A stretch of 11,302 nucleotides of DNA, from positions 1-11,302 of the forward strand of contig SWBL01000689.1 in the NCBI GenBank assembly GCA_024195585.1, in the 5' to 3' direction. Below, one piece after another: positions 6,366 to 11,302 of the stretch (the first letter of the stretch is position 1; each line of letters starts with the position of its first letter). The notes beneath the pieces are model-generated. The model ran no database searches, was not told the DNA's origin, and was given only the letters and a program-made list of their open reading frames with translations. A program made the position numbers and the translations under genes. This DNA comes from Aureobasidium sp. EXF-3400. Its lineage: Eukaryota; Ascomycota; Dothideomycetes; Dothideales; Saccotheciaceae.

Positions 6366-9279
6366 TCACAGGTACTTGTTGGCCTTGAGCCATGCCTCTA
6401 CGTCCTCGGCATCTCTCTTCAACCACCCCTCCTTAGCTCTGATGGCATCGAAGCTTTGAGCCAGGCTCTGATCGAAGCCTTTGGTGCTGCGCTCCTTGAA
6501 GAATGCATCAATCTCCTGGATTTGCTTCTCGCTCGTGAAGCTGCTGGTGCAGAGACTGACAACACTGCCGAGCATGCTGAGACCAGGAGGAAGCTTCTTG
6601 TAGATCGTGTCCCAGTTCACCTTGACCCAGTCCCACAGTGCGAGAATTCCCTCCTTGTGAGAACGCAGTCCACCAAGAGGGAGGTAGATGTCTTGATCCT
6701 TGACCTCCTTGCTCAAAGCCATAGCCAGTGTGCGCTTGATGAGCTCGGGCTGTCTAGCACGTCCAATCGAACGCAGTGCTGTGTTGCGCTCATCTGCCAC
6801 CTTGGCAGTTCTGTACTCGTTCAAGATAGCGTCGTACTCTGCCTCACCTCCGTTTTGGAGAGCAACGGCGTAAACACCGGCACGAAGGTTGGGGTGAATA
6901 GCTGATCTGTCACCATTCTTGAACTTCTCGAACATCTCAAGCGCTGCTGCCTTGGTCTTCTCATCACCGGACAGGGCTGCACTGCTGAAAAGGAGCGACT
7001 TGAACTGCTGCTCAATGTGACCGTCACTCTCCTTGAATTCCCAACCAAGCTCATGCGACTTCTTACTAATAAGATCGCGCTGGAAAGCCTTGAGCGCATC
7101 CTTGACCTTGTCATCCTGGAAGACCCAAGCTGCGCGCACAGAGGCAATACGGGCAGTGACCTCATCCCAAACAACGAACTCGGGCTCAGTGTCAAAGCCT
7201 TGGAGCAGCGAGAGGACACCAGAAGTCTTCTGGTAGCCAGATGCGGCAAGGGCACCAGCATCAGCAATCATACCGGCTCTGTCCTCGACAGTAAGGAGAC
7301 CCTTCTTAGCAGCCTCTCCGAGCTTCTGAAGGCGCTCGGGAGAGTATGAAGTTCTGTAGATACCAGAGTGGTCTGCGTTGATCTTGTAGAAGTCAAGGTC
7401 CTTGACCTTGAAGCTTCTCTCACGACCATCAAGTGTGAGCTCCTCATCGACACCGTCCTTGGAGCGAAGGCCGAGGAATACGGGGTAAAGAACCTTGTCC
7501 TCCTCGGGCTTTACGTCTGCGGTGCGCAAGAACCTGTTTTGTTTAACGTGTACAGAGTTGTTCTTGGCGTCTTCGGTCACACTGACAACAGGGAAACCGA
7601 CGTTCTTGGTCCAGATGTCCATAATCTTCTCAACGTCCTTACCACTAGCATCACCCAAAGCAGCCCAGAGATCGTTGGTCTGGGTGTTGCCAAAGGCGTG
7701 CTTCTTAAGGTAGCGTCTGACACCCTCCATGAAAGTCTCCTCACCAAGGTACTTGGAAACCATACGAAGAACGCAAGATCCCTTGGAGTATGAGATAGCA
7801 TCAAAGATCTGGTTAATCTCGTCTGCACGCTTGACAGGAACCTCAATGGGGTGGGAGCTTCTCAGAGAATCAAGAGCAAGAGCACTCTGGAGGTTATCCG
7901 TGACGTAACCTTGCCAGACCTTCCACTCGGGGTAGAACTCGTTACAAGAGTACCATGACATCCAGGTAGCGAAACCCTCGTTCAACCAAAGACCATCCCA
8001 GAAGTCCATAGTCACAAGGTTACCGAACCACTGGTGGGCAAGCTCGTGCTGCACCACTTCGGCAACTCTTTGCTTGGTGGAAGCACCGCTCGTCTTCTCG
8101 TCAAACAGAAGGTCAACGACACGGTAAGTGATCAGACCCCAGTTCTCCATAGCGCCAGCGCTGAAGTCGGGAATGGCAACCATGTCCATCTTGGGAAGAG
8201 GGAACTTGCTGTTGAACTTGGTCTCGTAGAAGTCCAAGGTCTTAGCAGCGAGTTCAAGAGAGAAACGACCGTGCTCGATGTCCTTGTCAGGGGTTGCGAA
8301 GACACGGACAGGAAGTCTGAAGGCATCGGTCTCGATCATGTTGAGCTCACCAACAATGAAAGCCAAAAGGTAGGTCGACATCAAAGGACTCTTGTTGAAG
8401 GTAACTGCCTTCTTTCCGTTGTGAGCGTCCTTCTCGTGAGCGACATCCATGTTGCTCAAGCAAGTCAGGTGCTTATCGGCGACCAGCGTGATGGTGAATT
8501 CGGCCTTGAGAGCGGGCTCATCGAAACAAGGGAAGGCTCTACGAGCATCGGTAGGTTCCATCTGAGTGGTGGCAATGTACTTGTCGCTACCATCCTCGCC
8601 CTTGTAGCTCGAACGGTAGAAACCGGCCATGTTGTCATTGAGGGTACCAGTGAAGGTCTGTGTGAGGGTGGCCTTGTGGCCGGCGGGGATGGTGTCAGGG
8701 AAGGAGACGGTGGTGGTTTGGGTGTTCTCATCGTAGGAGACCTTGGGCGAAGAGGCGATGAGCTTCGAGCCTGAGTGAACTTCGGTGGACTTGATGTCAA
8801 TATCGATTGTGTTCAACGAGATGGAGGTGGTGTCCTCGACAACATCGAGACTATGTGCATATTAGCACTTGGAGCATACGTTGGAGGCGAGTCTTGGGAA
8901 TGATTTACTCGATGACAACCTTGCCCTCATATTGGAAAGTCTCGAGATTAGGCTCCAGAGTCAGGTGGTAGTGAAGGGGCTTGACGTTCTTGGGCAGAAC
9001 CTCACGACCTTTGGCAATGTCGAGGTTGGCACCCATTGCATCAGCATCGCGGCGACACATCCTTCTGTGTGAGCAGTGGCGAGCTTGGATACGAGATCTA
9101 GGGAGTCGGGAGTTTGGGTTCGGGCGGAGAGAGGATTGGCGTTGGTGGACAGTGGCGGGGTTGGATGTGGCCGAAGAGGTAGTGAAGAAGTGGGAGCGAG
9201 AAGCTGAAACAACAGCACGTCTAGGAATCACAGATCTGACGGCCTGAGAGCGGACTGTTCGAAGGAGATGAAGGTTCAT
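6366..9279 (-). CDS. APE2: M1-family zinc aminopeptidase (Ape2/Aap1 type) with presequence, two exons
   Basis: Spliced gene: exon 1 9279-8909, intron 8908-8851, exon 2 8850-6366, giving 951 aa. M1 aminopeptidases remove N-terminal residues from peptides using one zinc ion. Seen: the exopeptidase motif GAMEN (356-360), zinc site HELAH (H392, E393, H396) with the third ligand E415 exactly 18 residues on, and the transition-state Tyr478. The N-terminal beta domain spans about 90-310, and a helical ERAP1_C-like domain covers about 600-920. The first 77 residues contain no Asp or Glu and many Arg, typical of a mitochondrial presequence. The conserved enzyme begins just after a second Met (M74, at 9060), so initiation there would give a cytosolic form close to yeast Aap1 in extent. 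Yeast has the related APE2 and AAP1 genes. All catalytic residues are intact. Its upstream region is shared with divergent SVP26. Confidence 0.95.
8851..8908 (-). other. APE2 intron (58 nt, phase 2)
   Basis: On the minus strand it starts GTAAAT, has a GCTAAT branch-like site and ends CACATAG. Splicing joins GA|T to give Asp and the family-typical strand VVIDLDVVED. Unspliced RNA reads TAA in the second codon position of the junction, so retention terminates translation immediately at residue 124. Confidence 0.93.
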
Positions 9280-9593
9280 CAGAAGGAGAGAAAGAAGAAA
9301 GGGGGAGGATAGGAAGGAACGTATACGCTAGACAGCTCTTTCTCTAGACTCGAATGTTCGTACCTTCTGTTTCGGTCACACGAAGCATCGCGGACTTTTG
9401 CAATCACCGACGTTGTGGATCGTACCTGCCACCTGCAGCTCGTAGCTTGCCGATCATTCCTGCGGCCCCGCGTCTCGAAGACACGACACTTGGCATCGTT
9501 TGCTGGTCATGCCTTCCGCGTGCTTGCGGCAGACCAACATGTCCATTGAAGCCTCACGATAGTCACTCTTTTGTTAAGTGAGACACCGCGACC
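9280..9593. promoter_or_regulatory. Divergent APE2-SVP26 promoter region
   Basis: 314 bp between two divergent start codons. Immediately upstream of APE2 (9281-9318) the minus strand is a pyrimidine tract, with a single purine in 38 nt, the CT-rich type common around fungal transcription starts. A CCCCGC (9466-9471; GCGGGG on the other strand) fits the SYGGRG pattern of the carbon repressor CreA, but a lone site is weak evidence. On the SVP26 side an upstream ATG at 9509 opens a 17-codon ORF ending at 9562, with an in-frame ATG at 9539. A 75-codon frame (9354-9581) also crosses the spacer but has no family features. Shared regulation of the two genes is inference. Confidence 0.5.
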
Positions 9594-10381
<788 letters not shown>

Positions 10382-10531
10382 GTAATTATCAGGGTGGATC
10401 TTCCAAAAGTCAAAATTTAGTCCAGGTGCACGAATTCATGAATCAAAATAAGAATTGTTTGAGAGGTATACACGCTATACAACACACCCGTCCAGGCCTC
10501 GCGACCGCTGTTTTGTTCGTGGAAAATGCAT
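10382..10531. other. Short convergent spacer SVP26-IDH1
   Basis: Only 150 bp separate the two stop codons of the tail-to-tail genes. The spacer is AT-rich around 10430-10480 and contains no gene. With normal fungal 3' UTR lengths the two transcripts would overlap, giving sense-antisense 3' ends. Confidence 0.55.
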
Positions 10532-11302
10532 TTACTGCTTCTCCATGGCGCCAAGGATGGCTCTTGTGAACTCGTGGGTGGTCGAGTTACCGCCCATGTC
10601 ACGGGTGCGGGTCTTGCTGTAGGATTGTCAGTAATGTAGTCAGATAAGGGTAAATCAAAGTACACATACCCCTCAGCGATAACATCATAAACGGCCTTGG
10701 AGATTCTGTTGGCGTGGTCGTCAAGACCAATGTGTCTCAGAAGCATGCTTCCGGAAAGGATGAGAGCAGTGGGGTTGGCCTGGTCCTTGCCCTTGATGTC
10801 GAGACCGACGTGTCTGCAGCCAGGCTCGAAGACGGCGACGTCACGACCCATGTTGCATCCGGGAACAACACCGGGACCACCGACGAGACCAGCACCAATG
10901 TTGGAGAGAATACCACCGTACAAGTTGGGCATGACCATGACGTCGAACTGCTGGGGTCTGGAGACACACTGCATTGAGGCGTTGTCGACAATCATGTCGT
11001 TGGTCTCGATGGTAGGGTACTCCTCACCGACCTTCTTGATGGTGTTGCGGAACAGACCGTCGGCCAGCTTCATGATGTTGGCCTTGTGGATGCAGGTAAC
11101 CTTCTTGCGGTTGTTGGCGAGAGCGAAAGCGAAGGCGAACTTGGCAATGCGCTCAGACTTTGCGCGGGTGATGATCTTGAGCGACTCGACGACGCCATCG
11201 ACGGACTGGTGCTCGAGGCCAGAGTACTCTCCCTCGGTGTTCTCACGGATGATGCAGAAGTCGACGTTCTTGTGGCGGGTCTCGTAGCCGGGGATGTTCT
11301 TG
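10532..11302 (-). CDS. IDH1: NAD-dependent isocitrate dehydrogenase subunit 1, mitochondrial (5' partial)
   Basis: Two exons are visible, 11302-10670 and 10616-10532, with intron 10669-10617. They encode the last 238 residues, and the N-terminal part (roughly 120-150 aa, including the mitochondrial presequence) lies beyond the window. The Idh1/Idh2 octamer oxidises isocitrate to 2-oxoglutarate in the TCA cycle. Seen: [13 protein letters not shown], a [13 protein letters not shown] stretch, [26 protein letters not shown] and [14 protein letters not shown]. The [10 protein letters not shown] stretch distinguishes the regulatory subunit Idh1 (AMP-binding Asp-Ile, codons 10800-10795) from catalytic Idh2, which has HGSAPDIAG there. 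The protein ends ...LGAMEKQ. The final 27 residues are in their own exon, whose start was chosen because GG|C restores the conserved IAEGKTRTRD. No defects are seen. Confidence 0.96.
10617..10669 (-). other. IDH1 last intron (53 nt, phase 2)
   Basis: On the minus strand it starts GTATGT, has two candidate CTGAC branch sites and ends CCTACAG. It separates a 27-codon terminal exon. There is no stop codon in the incoming frame and the length is not divisible by three, so retention would replace the native C terminus with 83 different residues, ending at 10417. Confidence 0.93.

Noticed and set aside
8034..8774. 246-codon frame antisense to the APE2 catalytic region
   Set aside because: It mirrors the codon bias of a highly conserved enzyme on the other strand; the translation is a Gly/Val/Leu-rich shadow without family features.
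9061..9240. Possible extra APE2 intron ending at the CACACAG just before M74
   Set aside because: The acceptor is plausible, but no good GTRNGT donor lies 45-200 nt upstream. The only near match (GTATCC) would give a 28-nt intron, which is too short.
9354..9581. 75-codon Cys-rich frame in the divergent promoter
   Set aside because: It fills most of the shared promoter, ends 12 bp before SVP26, has no signal peptide or known motif, and could arise by chance in a 314-bp spacer.
10697..11287. 196-codon frame antisense to IDH1
   Set aside because: It is a shadow of the conserved IDH1 exon; no independent evidence.

Overview
The window looks like nuclear DNA of a filamentous ascomycete (Pezizomycotina; a Dothideomycete is possible, but the class cannot be fixed from this sequence). 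Four introns of 49-58 nt have fungal donors (GTATGT, GTAAAT, GTACGT, GTATGT), CTGAC or CTAAT branch sites and CAG/TAG acceptors. All five proteins have clear counterparts in yeasts or other fungi, and spacers are only 150-460 bp apart from a 1.1 kb gene-free left end.

Layout: 1-1085 is gene-free and serves as the upstream region of the first gene. 1086-2912 (+) encodes a CHY/CTCHY/RING-H2 ubiquitin ligase with an acidic tail. 2913-3371 is a convergent 3' spacer with a 19-G tract and an A-rich, T-poor tract. 3372-6060 (-) is dolichol kinase (SEC59, one intron). 6061-6365 is its upstream region, with four GTGACG motifs. 6366-9279 (-) is an M1-family aminopeptidase of the Ape2/Aap1 type with a mitochondrial-like presequence (one intron). 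9280-9593 is a divergent promoter. 9594-10381 (+) is SVP26, an ER-Golgi cargo adaptor (one intron). 10532-11302 (-) is the 3' part of IDH1, the regulatory subunit of NAD-dependent isocitrate dehydrogenase (one intron; 5' end outside the window).

The genes do not form an evident pathway cluster. SEC59 and SVP26 both serve secretory-pathway glycosylation (lipid carrier supply and glycosyltransferase sorting). APE2 and IDH1 are metabolic, with IDH1 mitochondrial and APE2 possibly so. The CHY-RING protein is a ubiquitin ligase. This is ordinary housekeeping order with no sign of transposons, secondary-metabolite genes or horizontal transfer. The points of interest are regulatory or structural: possible dual targeting of APE2, a GTGACG cluster and upstream ORFs at SEC59, retained-intron reading frames in SEC59 and IDH1, a 12-bp inverted repeat upstream of the ligase gene, and a G19 tract and diverged direct repeat in the convergent spacer. 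I found no convincing previously undescribed system.
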